DNA of 22,339 bases from Prevotella sp. UBA3288 (GCA_002361655.1 DETM01000023.1:3201-25539); one strand, 5' to 3'; counted from the first letter of the stretch, positions 15,315 to 22,173 are shown. Notes: generated from the sequence alone by a model not told the origin. Made by a program: numbers and translations.

Positions 15315-15346
15315 CAAAGGTAAGCATTATTTTCTAAATGGCCAAA
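15315..15346 (-). promoter_or_regulatory. Bacteroidota-type promoter for the FHA gene
   Basis: On the minus strand TTTG (15343-15346) is followed after exactly 20 nt by TACCTTTG (15315-15322) and then C, a full match to the consensus. It would give a leader of about 45 nt before the ATG at 15263. Confidence 0.72.
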
Positions 15347-15390
15347 TCTGAGAGAAGGAAAAATAAAATATGAAAATTTCTTTCGTTTTA

Positions 15391-15422
15391 TTTGCGTAAT
15401 TCAAAGATTTGTTATACTTTTG
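15391..15422 (+). promoter_or_regulatory. Bacteroidota-type promoter of the aromatic amino acid operon
   Basis: TTTG (15391-15394), a 20-nt spacer and TACTTTTG (15415-15422) followed by C fully match the consensus. Transcription would begin a few bases later, about 20-25 nt before the leader-peptide ATG at 15451 and about 170 nt before pheA. Confidence 0.78.
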
Positions 15423-15450
15423 CAGCCGAAAACATCAAAACGTAAGCAAT

Positions 15451-15525
15451 ATGACAAGTCTGAACGCTTTTTATTACTTCTACTTTTACTTTGCAAGTCA
15501 TTGTGAAGCGGTAAGTCGCGTTTAG
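15451..15525 (+). CDS. Aromatic leader peptide of the pheA operon attenuator
   Basis: A 24-codon ORF (ATG at 15451, TAG at 15523-15525) begins MTSLNA and then has eight aromatic codons in a row, FYYFYFYF (15469-15492), followed by ASHCEAVSRV. Four Phe and four Tyr residues match an operon that makes both amino acids. It sits directly after a consensus promoter and before paired antiterminator and terminator segments, as in enterobacterial pheL and trpL leaders. Its job would be to stall the ribosome when charged tRNA-Phe or tRNA-Tyr is scarce. No Shine-Dalgarno is evident, as for other genes here. The peptide itself probably has no function. Too short for routine gene calling; the composition and position make chance very unlikely. 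Confidence 0.85.
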   Translation: MTSLNAFYYFYFYFASHCEAVSRV

Positions 15526-15583
15526 ATTCCTAAATAGAGAAACCATAAGGCCCCGCTTCACCGAGAGTGAAAGTGGGGCTTTT
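15465..15583 (+). promoter_or_regulatory. Transcription attenuator (protector, antiterminator and terminator segments)
   Basis: Four segments can be read in the leader RNA. Segment 1, CGCTTT (15465-15470), can pair with GAAGCG (15505-15510), placing most of the aromatic codons in the loop. Segment 2, GTGAAGCGG (15503-15511), is perfectly complementary over 9 bp to segment 3, CCGCTTCAC (15553-15561). Segment 3 is also the 5' arm of the terminator with segment 4 (15567-15580). A ribosome stalled on the Phe/Tyr codons would cover segment 1 and leave segment 2 free to pair with 3, so transcription continues. A ribosome at the TAG (15523) would hinder segment 2, letting 3 and 4 terminate. The pairings are visible; the mechanism is inferred from classical attenuators. 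Confidence 0.8.
15549..15583 (+). terminator. Attenuator terminator hairpin upstream of pheA
   Basis: The 5' arm GGCCCCGCTTCAC (15549-15561) pairs with GTGAAAGTGGGGCT (15567-15580) around the loop CGAGA, with one bulged A and two G-U pairs. TTTT (15580-15583) follows. It is a GC-rich stem with a short U-tract, placed after the leader ORF and before the first structural gene, where an attenuator terminator should be. Confidence 0.82.
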
Positions 15584-15597
15584 AAATGAATAGACAA

Positions 15598-16428
15598 ATG
15601 AAGAGAATAGCCATTCAAGGAGAGATAGGGTCGTTTCACGACATTGCCGCCCACCAGTACTTCAAGGGCGAACAGTTGCAACTGATCTGCTGCAGCACTT
15701 TCGAGCAGGTCTATGACAGCATTCGTCAGGACCCCACGGTCATCGGCATGGCTGCCATCGAGAATACCATCGCCGGAAGCCTGCTGCACAACTATGAGTT
15801 GTTGCGCGACAGCGGCACCACCGTGGTCGGTGAACATAAACTGCACATCACCCATTGCATCTGCTGTCTGCCCGACGACGACTGGAGCACCATCACCGAG
15901 GTACACTCTCATCCCGTGGCTCTGATGCAGACACGCCACTATTTGGAGCAACACTCCAAGTTGCGCATCGTCGAGGGTGACGACACTGCCGGCTCGGCAA
16001 AGATGATTGCTGAGGGACAGCACCACGGTTGGGCCGCCATCTGTCATGCCGAAGCCGCCCGACTCTATGGTATGAAGGTGTTGGAGGACGGAATAGAGGA
16101 CAACAAGCACAACTTCACGCGTTTCCTCGTCTGTTCCGTTCCGCAGAAGGCCGACCTGCTGCGTCCGCTCCTCAGAGCCAACAAAGCCAGTATAGTCTTT
16201 GCACTGCCCCACGAGGAGGGCTCGCTATCGGCAGTCCTGGCTATCCTGTCGTTCTATAAGATTAACCTTACGAAGATCCAGTCGCTGCCTATCATCGGCA
16301 AGGAGTGGCAGTACCTGTTCTATGTCGATGTCACCTATAGCGACCTGACGCGCTACCGACAGGCTATTGATGCCATCATCCCCTTAACCCGCGACTTGAA
16401 GATTTTAGGAGAATACGAAGCCAATTGA
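15598..16428 (+). CDS. pheA: Prephenate dehydratase
   Basis: The enzyme converts prephenate to phenylpyruvate, the committed step to phenylalanine. From the ATG at 15598 it has 276 residues. The catalytic dehydratase part covers about residues 1-185, with AIENTIAGSL and the family TRF motif in NFTRFLV. A C-terminal ACT regulatory domain (about 195-272) contains ASIVFALPHEEGSLSAVLAI and LTKIQSLPI, the latter replacing the ESRP motif that contacts Phe in many enzymes. Allosteric Phe inhibition is therefore likely but may differ. An upstream in-frame ATG at 15586 would add MNRQ but lies 2 nt after the terminator U-tract; I prefer 15598, where homologues start with MKxIAIQG. There is no fused chorismate mutase: that activity is on the DAHP synthase two genes on. 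First gene of the attenuated operon. Confidence 0.95.
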   Translation: MKRIAIQGEIGSFHDIAAHQYFKGEQLQLICCSTFEQVYDSIRQDPTVIGMAAIENTIAGSLLHNYELLRDSGTTVVGEHKLHITHCICCLPDDDWSTITEVHSHPVALMQTRHYLEQHSKLRIVEGDDTAGSAKMIAEGQHHGWAAICHAEAARLYGMKVLEDGIEDNKHNFTRFLVCSVPQKADLLRPLLRANKASIVFALPHEEGSLSAVLAILSFYKINLTKIQSLPIIGKEWQYLFYVDVTYSDLTRYRQAIDAIIPLTRDLKILGEYEAN

Positions 16429-16461
16429 GAGTTGAGAATTAAGAATTGAAAATTGAAAATT
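16429..16461. repeat. A/T-rich linker repeat between pheA and the aminotransferase gene
   Basis: The gap reads GAGTTGAGAATTAAGAATTG and then AAAATTGAAAATT up to the next ATG. It shares words with the linker at 6139-6169. It holds no promoter or terminator that I can see. Confidence 0.5.
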
Positions 16462-17640
16462 ATGAATACGATGATACAACCAGCAGAAAGATTAAACACA
16501 GTAAGCGAGTACTACTTCAGTCGAAAACTGAAGGAAGTGGCTCTACTCAACGCCGAAGGCAAGGACATTATCAGTCTGGCCATCGGCAGTCCGGACATGC
16601 CACCATCGGAGCAGACCATCAGTAAACTGTGTGAAGTGGCTCGTCAACCAAATGCTCACGGCTACCAGCCCACGATGGGCACGCCGGAATTGCGAGAGGC
16701 CATGGCCGCCTTCTACAAGCGTTGGTATGACGTCGACCTCGACCCGAAGACCGAGATACTGCCACTCATCGGCTCTAAGGAAGGCATCCTGCATGTCACC
16801 CTGGCTTTTGTCAATCCCGGCGACGAGGTTCTCGTGCCTAACCCCGGCTACCCCACATACACATCGCTGTCGAAGATACTAGGCGCCAAGATAGTGAACT
16901 ACAACTTACGTGAAGACAACGGCTGGCAACCCGACTTCGACGAATTGGAAGAAATCGTCCGTCGCCCGTCGTCAAATTGCAAACTGCTCTGGACGAACTA
17001 TCCCAATATGCCCACCGGAGGCAATGCCCGCCGCGAGACCTACGAGCGTTTGGTAGACTTTGCTATTCGCCACAACATCGTGGTGGTCAACGACAATCCC
17101 TACAGTTTCATCCTCAACGAGCACCCGATGTCGCTACTTCAGGTGCCCGGCGCTAAAGACCACTGCATCGAGTTCAACTCCATGTCGAAGAGCCACAACA
17201 TGCCAGGCTGGCGTGTAGGCCTCTGCGCCTCAAATGCTGAGTTTATATCATGGATTCTCAAGGTGCAGTCCAATATCGAGAGTGGCACCTTCCGTGGCAT
17301 CCAACTCGCCGCTGCCGAGGCCTACAACAATAGTGACGCGTGGCACCACGAGAACAATATCGCCACCTACAGCCGTCGTCGCCAGTATGCGGAGCAAATC
17401 ATGGAGGTGCTCGGTTGCGTCTACGACAAACAACAAGTGGGCATGTTCCTCTGGGGCAAGATTCCCGCACACTACCATCATGTGGAGGAACTCACCGAAC
17501 GAGTTCTCCACGAAGCCCGCGTGTTCATCACGCCGGGATTCATCTTCGGCAGCAACGGCGAGCGTTACATCCGCATCTCGCTCTGCGCCAAAGAAGAGAA
17601 AATCAAAGAAGCATTAGAAAGAATCAAACAAACAATATAA
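16462..17640 (+). CDS. PLP-dependent class I/II aminotransferase (probable aromatic amino acid aminotransferase)
   Basis: The 392-residue fold-type I aminotransferase has the pyridoxal-phosphate lysine at about residue 243 in FNSMSKSHNMPGW. Asn182 lies in NYPNMPTGG (the NPxNPTG position, with unusual substitutions) and Asp211 in VVNDNPYSF. Between prephenate dehydratase and the DAHP synthase, it most likely transaminates phenylpyruvate and 4-hydroxyphenylpyruvate to Phe and Tyr. That role comes from context; related proteins include aspartate and LL-diaminopimelate aminotransferases. A TTG nine bases upstream (16453) is in frame but lies within the linker repeat, so the ATG at 16462 is the better start. 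The DAHP synthase gene begins 2 nt after its stop. Confidence 0.9.
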   Translation: MNTMIQPAERLNTVSEYYFSRKLKEVALLNAEGKDIISLAIGSPDMPPSEQTISKLCEVARQPNAHGYQPTMGTPELREAMAAFYKRWYDVDLDPKTEILPLIGSKEGILHVTLAFVNPGDEVLVPNPGYPTYTSLSKILGAKIVNYNLREDNGWQPDFDELEEIVRRPSSNCKLLWTNYPNMPTGGNARRETYERLVDFAIRHNIVVVNDNPYSFILNEHPMSLLQVPGAKDHCIEFNSMSKSHNMPGWRVGLCASNAEFISWILKVQSNIESGTFRGIQLAAAEAYNNSDAWHHENNIATYSRRRQYAEQIMEVLGCVYDKQQVGMFLWGKIPAHYHHVEELTERVLHEARVFITPGFIFGSNGERYIRISLCAKEEKIKEALERIKQTI

Positions 17641-17642
17641 CT

Positions 17643-18707
17643 ATGGAATTAGACTTACAACCACTGAACTTACCGAGTGACAACGAACGCCCCTTCGTCA
17701 TCGCAGGCCCCTGCTCTGCTGAGACCGAGGAGCAAGTGATGACCACCGCCCGCCAACTGGCCATGAAGGGCTGCCACAACTTCCGTGCCGGCGTTTGGAA
17801 ACCCCGCACCAAGCCCGGCGGCTTCGAGGGTAACGGCGAGAAGGCTCTGCCCTGGATGAAACAGGTGAAGGACGAGACGCACATGCTCATCTCCACCGAA
17901 GTGGCAACGCCCGAACATGTAGAACTGGCCCTGAAATACGACATCGACATCCTCTGGATAGGTGCACGCACCACAGCCAATCCCTTTGCCATGCAGGCGC
18001 TGGCCGATGCTCTGAAGGGTGTGGACATTCCCGTCTTTGTGAAAAACCCAGTCAACCCCGACCTGGAACTGTGGATTGGAGCCCTGCAGCGTCTGAACCA
18101 GGCCGGCATCATGCGCTTGGGAGCCATCCATCGCGGTTTCTCCAGTTTCGACAACAAGATATACCGCAATGCACCAATGTGGCAGATTCCCATCGAACTG
18201 CATCGCCGCATACCCGAACTGCCCATCATCTGCGACCCCTCGCACATCGGCGGACGGCGCGAACTCATTGCACCACTGTGCCAGCAGGCCATGGATCTGG
18301 GCTTCGACGGACTGATTGTAGAGAGCCACTGCGACCCTGACAAGGCATGGAGCGACGCCAAGCAACAGGTGACGCCCGACGTGCTCGACTACATCCTGGG
18401 ACTGCTCATCATCCGCGACGAGCACGCCACGACAGAAGGCATCCAGCAGTTGCGTAAGCAGATTGACGAACTGGACAACCAGTTGATGGAACTGCTGTCC
18501 AAACGTATGCGTGTCTGCCGTGAGATTGGTGAGTACAAGAAGCAACACAACATGACCGTCCTGCAGGCTTCACGCTATAACGAGATTCTAGAGAAGCGCG
18601 GTGTGCAGGGCACCCTCTCCGGCATGTCGCCCGAATTTGTTGCCCGTGTCTTTGAAAGCATCCACGAGGAGAGTGTGCGTCAACAAATAGAAATTGTGAA
18701 CAAATGA
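17643..18707 (+). CDS. Bifunctional 3-deoxy-7-phosphoheptulonate synthase / chorismate mutase (type II)
   Basis: This 354-residue fusion catalyses the first shikimate-pathway step (PEP + erythrose 4-phosphate to DAHP) and the chorismate-to-prephenate branch step. The type Ibeta DAHP synthase barrel covers about residues 1-255, with AGPCSAE (21-27), VWKPRTKPGGFEG, GARTTANPFAM, VKNPVNPD and CDPSHIGGRRE. The AroQ-type chorismate mutase lies at about 262-354, with QLRKQIDELDNQLMELLSKR. In related Bacteroidota fusions such as that of Prevotella nigrescens, the mutase domain supports synthase activity and mediates prephenate inhibition; I infer the same here. The frame is open upstream to 17340, but that is a shadow of the aminotransferase gene. 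ATG at 17643; the end overlaps tyrA by 4 nt. Confidence 0.95.
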   Translation: MELDLQPLNLPSDNERPFVIAGPCSAETEEQVMTTARQLAMKGCHNFRAGVWKPRTKPGGFEGNGEKALPWMKQVKDETHMLISTEVATPEHVELALKYDIDILWIGARTTANPFAMQALADALKGVDIPVFVKNPVNPDLELWIGALQRLNQAGIMRLGAIHRGFSSFDNKIYRNAPMWQIPIELHRRIPELPIICDPSHIGGRRELIAPLCQQAMDLGFDGLIVESHCDPDKAWSDAKQQVTPDVLDYILGLLIIRDEHATTEGIQQLRKQIDELDNQLMELLSKRMRVCREIGEYKKQHNMTVLQASRYNEILEKRGVQGTLSGMSPEFVARVFESIHEESVRQQIEIVNK

Positions 18708-19498
18708 AGATATTAGTAATGGGTGCAGGCAAGATGGGAAGTTTCTTCATCGACCTGCTGAGTTTCGACCATGAGGTAGCCGTTTACGAGAAAGATCCGA
18801 TGCGGATGCGGTTCACCTACAACTGCCAGCGACTCACCAAACTGGATGAGGTGAAGACGTTTGCACCAGAGTTAGTTGTCAACGCCGTCACGGTGAAGTA
18901 CACCATTCCGGCTTTCCAGGAGGTGATTCCCTATCTGCCCAAGGATTGCATCATCACCGATATCTCGTCGGTGAAGACCGGTCTGAAAGAGTTCTACGAG
19001 TCGACAGGCATGCACTACGCCTCGTCGCACCCCATGTTCGGTCCCACGTTCGCCAACCTGAACCAACTCTCCGAGGAGAATGCCATCATCATCAACGAGG
19101 GCGACTTCATCGGAAGGCTCTTCTTCAAGGATATCTATCAGAAACTCGGGCTCAACATCTACGAGTATTCATTCGACGAACACGACCGCACCGTGGCCTA
19201 TTCGCTCTCTATCCCCTTCGTCTCCACCTTTGTCTTCGCCGCCGTCATGAAGCATCAGGATGCCCCCGGCACTACCTTCAAACGCCACATGAAGATAGCG
19301 AAGGGTGTGCTCAACGAGGACGACTACCTGCTGCAGGAAATACTGTTCAACCCCTACACCCACGACCAGGTCAGCCAGATACGCACAGAACTGAAGGAAC
19401 TGTTGGAAATCATCGACCATAAGGATGCCGACGGCATGAAGAACTATCTGAAGAAGATTCGCGACAATGTGCGCCGCGACATCGAAATCAAACGATAA
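18704..19498 (+). CDS. tyrA: Prephenate dehydrogenase
   Basis: TyrA oxidatively decarboxylates prephenate to 4-hydroxyphenylpyruvate, the committed step to tyrosine, using NAD(P)+. The 264-residue protein begins MKILVMGAGKMGSFFIDLL with the GxGxxG dinucleotide motif (7-12). It continues with ITDISSVKTG and the substrate-site segment SSHPMFGPT, followed by the helical dimerisation domain. It has no fused mutase and no obvious C-terminal ACT domain, so feedback control probably acts through the attenuator and the DAHP synthase fusion instead (inference). It overlaps the preceding gene by ATGA (18704-18707), suggesting coupled translation, and is the last gene before a strong terminator. Confidence 0.94.
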   Translation: MKILVMGAGKMGSFFIDLLSFDHEVAVYEKDPMRMRFTYNCQRLTKLDEVKTFAPELVVNAVTVKYTIPAFQEVIPYLPKDCIITDISSVKTGLKEFYESTGMHYASSHPMFGPTFANLNQLSEENAIIINEGDFIGRLFFKDIYQKLGLNIYEYSFDEHDRTVAYSLSIPFVSTFVFAAVMKHQDAPGTTFKRHMKIAKGVLNEDDYLLQEILFNPYTHDQVSQIRTELKELLEIIDHKDADGMKNYLKKIRDNVRRDIEIKR

Positions 19499-19513
19499 GC
19501 CAAGCAGCACAGC

Positions 19514-19553
19514 GGGGATGCCTCTCGATTCGGGCATCCCCACTTCATTTTTT
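19514..19553 (+). terminator. Intrinsic terminator of the aromatic operon
   Basis: GGGGATGCC (19514-19522) and GGCATCCCC (19533-19541) form a perfect 9-bp stem with a 10-nt loop. ACTTCA and a run of six T (19548-19553) follow. It starts 16 nt after the tyrA stop and separates the operon from the pheT promoter. Confidence 0.87.
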
Positions 19554-19563
19554 CCGATGATTA

Positions 19564-19595
19564 TTTGCAGGGGTGGTGAAAAAATAGTACCTTTG
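19564..19595 (+). promoter_or_regulatory. Bacteroidota-type promoter of pheT
   Basis: TTTG (19564-19567), exactly 20 nt, then TACCTTTG (19588-19595) followed by C: a full consensus match. It gives a leader of about 30 nt. The 12-bp perfect palindrome AAATTCGAATTT (19601-19612) lies at or just after the expected start site. Confidence 0.78.
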
Positions 19596-19629
19596 CACGC
19601 AAATTCGAATTTAACAAGTTTTTTAAGGA

Positions 19630-22116
19630 ATGAATATTTCATATAAATGGCTGAAGGACTACGTCGACTTCGACCTGACGCCGCAGCAAGTTTGCGATGC
19701 GCTGACCTCTACGGGACTCGAAGTGGACGCTCTGGAGGAAGTGCAGTCCATACGTGGTGGACTGAAAGGACTCTATGTGGGCAGGGTGCTCACTTGCGAA
19801 GCGCACCCCAACAGTGACCATTTGCATGTGACGACAGTTGACCTGGGCAAGGGTGAGCCGAGTCAGATAGTGTGTGGTGCTCCCAATGTGGCTGCCGGAC
19901 AGAAAGTCATCGTGGCCGACCTGGGCTGTGTGCTCTACGACGGCGACAAGGAGTTTGTTATCAAGAAGTCGAAACTGCGCGGTGTTGACTCGTGCGGCAT
20001 GATCTGTGCCGAGGACGAGATTGGCGTGGGCACCTCTCACGATGGTATCATCGTGCTGCCCGACGACGCCGTGGTGGGCACCCCCGCCGCAGAATACTAC
20101 CATCTGGAGAGCGACTGGCTCATCGAGGTGGACATCACCGCCAACCGTGCCGATGCCCTCTCTCACTGGGGTGTGGCCCGCGACCTCTATGCCTGGCTCA
20201 GGCAAAATGGCTATGAGACCTGTCTCCATCGTCCCTCCGACGATGCCTTGGTCGTCGACAACCACGACCTACCAGTCGAGGTGGAAATTGAAAACCGCGA
20301 GGCCTGCAAGCGCTATGCTTGTGTGAGCATCACCGGCTGCGAGGTGAAGGAGAGTCCCGAGTGGCTGAAGAACAGACTGACCACCATCGGCCTGCGTCCC
20401 ATCAACAATATCGTCGACATCACCAACTATGTGATGATGGCCTATGGCCAGCCCCTGCACACCTTCGATGCCGACATGGTGAAAGGCCACAAGATAGTAG
20501 TGAAGACCATGCCCGAGGGCACGCCTTTCGTCACCCTCGACGGTGAAGAGCACAAACTGAGCGAACGCGACCTGGCCATCTGCAACGAGGAAGCCCCCAT
20601 GTGCATTGCCGGTGTCTTTGGCGGCAAGGGCAGCGGCACCTACGAGACCACGAAGAATGTGGTGCTCGAGTCGGCCTATTTCCATCCTACGTGGATTCGC
20701 AAGTCGGCACGCCGTCACGGTCTCTCGACCGATGCCTCGTTCCGCTTCGAGCGCGGCATCGACCCCAATGGCGTGATCTACGCCCTGAAGCAGGCTGCCA
20801 TCATGTGTAAGGAGTTGGCCGGCGGCAAAGTGTCGATGGACATTTGCGATGTCTATCCGGAGAAGATAGAGAACGCTCGCGTCGACTTGAAATACGATTA
20901 TGTACACTCGCTGGTGGGCAAGGAGATTCCTGTAGAGAACATCAAGAGCATCTGCAAGACGCTGGACATGAAAGTTCTCTCCGAGACGGCCGAGGGCCTG
21001 CTGCTCGAAGTGCCGGCCTACCGTGTCGACGTGACTCGTCCCTGCGACGTGGTGGAGGACATCCTGCGCATCTATGGGTATAATAATGTGGAAATTCCCA
21101 CGCAACTGAAGTCGAGCCTTGTCATCAAAGGCGAGGAAGACCGTAAGCACAAATTGCAGAACCTCGTGGCGGAGCAGTTGGTCGGTGCCGGTTTCAACGA
21201 GATTCTCAACAACTCGTTAAGTAAGTCGTCGTATTATGGCGACAAACAGGACATTGTTCGCATCATGAACCCCCTGTCTCAGGACCTTGGTGTGATGCGC
21301 CAGACGCTGCTCTATGGTGGTCTGGAGAGCATCGAGCACAACGTGAAGCGCAAGAGCCAGAACCTCTCTTTCTTCGAGTTCGGCAACTGTTATTTCTTCA
21401 ACCCAGATAAGGAGAACCCCGACAGCCCCATGCAGGCTTATAAGGAGGAAAATTTCCTCGGTCTCTGGGTTACCGGTAAGCGTGTGGAAGGTTCATGGGC
21501 ACACCCCGATGAGGAGACGACCTACTTCGAACTGGCTGCCCATGTGCAGAACATTCTCGACCGCATTGGATTGAAGAGCGGACAGTTGGTTACAAAGAAA
21601 ATAGAGGCGCAACAACTTCCCTCCCTCGGGGAGGGGATGGGTGTCGGTCCCACCTTCTCTGCCGGCGTGCAGATTGAGAGCCGTGGGGGCAAGAAACTCA
21701 TCGAGATGGGTATCCTGACAAAGAAACTGCTCAAGCAGTTCGACCTCACCCAGCCCGTCTATTTCGCTGAACTCAACTGGACACAGTTGATGAAGGCCAC
21801 GAAGAAGAACGAGGTGCTCTATCAGGAGATTTCGAAGCATCCTGCCGTCAGCCGCGACCTCGCCCTGCTTGTTGACCAGAGCGTAGAGTTCGCACAGATT
21901 GAGCAGATTGCCCGTCAGTCAGAGAAGAAATTGCTGCAGCGTGTCGAACTCTTCGATGTCTACGAGGGCAAGAACCTGCCTGCCGGCAAGAAGTCGTATG
22001 CCGTCAACTTCATCCTGCAAGACACGGAGAAGACGATGAACGACAAGCAGATTGATGCCATCATGCAGAAACTCATTGCCAACCTGAAGAAGCAACTCCA
22101 AGCCGAACTAAGATAA
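19630..22116 (+). CDS. pheT: Phenylalanyl-tRNA synthetase beta subunit
   Basis: PheT pairs with PheS in the alpha2beta2 enzyme that charges tRNA-Phe. The 828-residue length is normal for the family. The N-terminus MNISYKWLKDYVDFDLTP is typical. An OB-fold tRNA-binding domain (about 40-155) contains AHPNSDHLHVTTVDLG. The B3/B4 editing domain (about 215-390) contains NNIVDITNYVMMAYGQPLHT, and the B5 domain is near 405-480. A catalytic-like core follows, then the C-terminal anticodon-binding domain (about 735-828) with ISKHPAVSRDLALLVD. Residues 664-675 (PSLGEGMGVGPT) are encoded by a palindromic G/C-rich stretch that looks like an inserted repeat. pheS is not adjacent. It has its own promoter but sits directly behind the Phe/Tyr operon. 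Confidence 0.96.
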   Translation: MNISYKWLKDYVDFDLTPQQVCDALTSTGLEVDALEEVQSIRGGLKGLYVGRVLTCEAHPNSDHLHVTTVDLGKGEPSQIVCGAPNVAAGQKVIVADLGCVLYDGDKEFVIKKSKLRGVDSCGMICAEDEIGVGTSHDGIIVLPDDAVVGTPAAEYYHLESDWLIEVDITANRADALSHWGVARDLYAWLRQNGYETCLHRPSDDALVVDNHDLPVEVEIENREACKRYACVSITGCEVKESPEWLKNRLTTIGLRPINNIVDITNYVMMAYGQPLHTFDADMVKGHKIVVKTMPEGTPFVTLDGEEHKLSERDLAICNEEAPMCIAGVFGGKGSGTYETTKNVVLESAYFHPTWIRKSARRHGLSTDASFRFERGIDPNGVIYALKQAAIMCKELAGGKVSMDICDVYPEKIENARVDLKYDYVHSLVGKEIPVENIKSICKTLDMKVLSETAEGLLLEVPAYRVDVTRPCDVVEDILRIYGYNNVEIPTQLKSSLVIKGEEDRKHKLQNLVAEQLVGAGFNEILNNSLSKSSYYGDKQDIVRIMNPLSQDLGVMRQTLLYGGLESIEHNVKRKSQNLSFFEFGNCYFFNPDKENPDSPMQAYKEENFLGLWVTGKRVEGSWAHPDEETTYFELAAHVQNILDRIGLKSGQLVTKKIEAQQLPSLGEGMGVGPTFSAGVQIESRGGKKLIEMGILTKKLLKQFDLTQPVYFAELNWTQLMKATKKNEVLYQEISKHPAVSRDLALLVDQSVEFAQIEQIARQSEKKLLQRVELFDVYEGKNLPAGKKSYAVNFILQDTEKTMNDKQIDAIMQKLIANLKKQLQAELR
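21619..21635. repeat. Palindromic G/C-rich element inside pheT
   Basis: CCCTCCC (21619-21625), loop TCG, GGGAGGG (21629-21635) form a perfect 7-bp inverted repeat, continuing GATGGGTGTCGGTCCC. It resembles dispersed intergenic repeats of Bacteroidota genomes as I remember them. It is in frame and encodes a Gly/Pro-rich insert. Confidence 0.6.
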
Positions 22117-22173
22117 TAGCATCGAAACATTGAAGCCTCGGAATATCGAAACATCGAAAAACAATAAATAATT
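22117..22173. repeat. Intergenic linker with repeated ATCGAAACAT
   Basis: ATCGAAACAT occurs at 22121-22130 and 22145-22154, with a third partial copy starting at 22153. It fills most of the 57-nt gap between pheT and the YebC-family gene. I see no hairpin terminator or consensus promoter in it, so the two genes may be cotranscribed. Confidence 0.5.

Noticed and set aside
15451..15583. T-box or amino acid riboswitch in the pheA leader
   Set aside because: No specifier loop, T-box core or conserved aptamer was seen, and the aromatic leader ORF explains the region better.
15412..16212. Minus-strand open frame of 266 codons opposite the attenuator and pheA
   Set aside because: It has no promoter or domain; pheA and the leader explain the region.
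16453..16461. TTG start for the aminotransferase
   Set aside because: The TTG lies in the linker repeat; the ATG at 16462 is the simpler start.
17340..17642. Upstream extension of the DAHP synthase frame
   Set aside because: It lies within the aminotransferase gene in another frame; the ATG at 17643 gives the family's normal start.
17670..18548. Minus-strand open frame opposite the DAHP synthase/chorismate mutase gene
   Set aside because: Shadow of a strongly biased coding region; no family resemblance.
20269..21150. Minus-strand open frame of 293 codons opposite pheT
   Set aside because: Shadow ORF; pheT domains are continuous on the plus strand.
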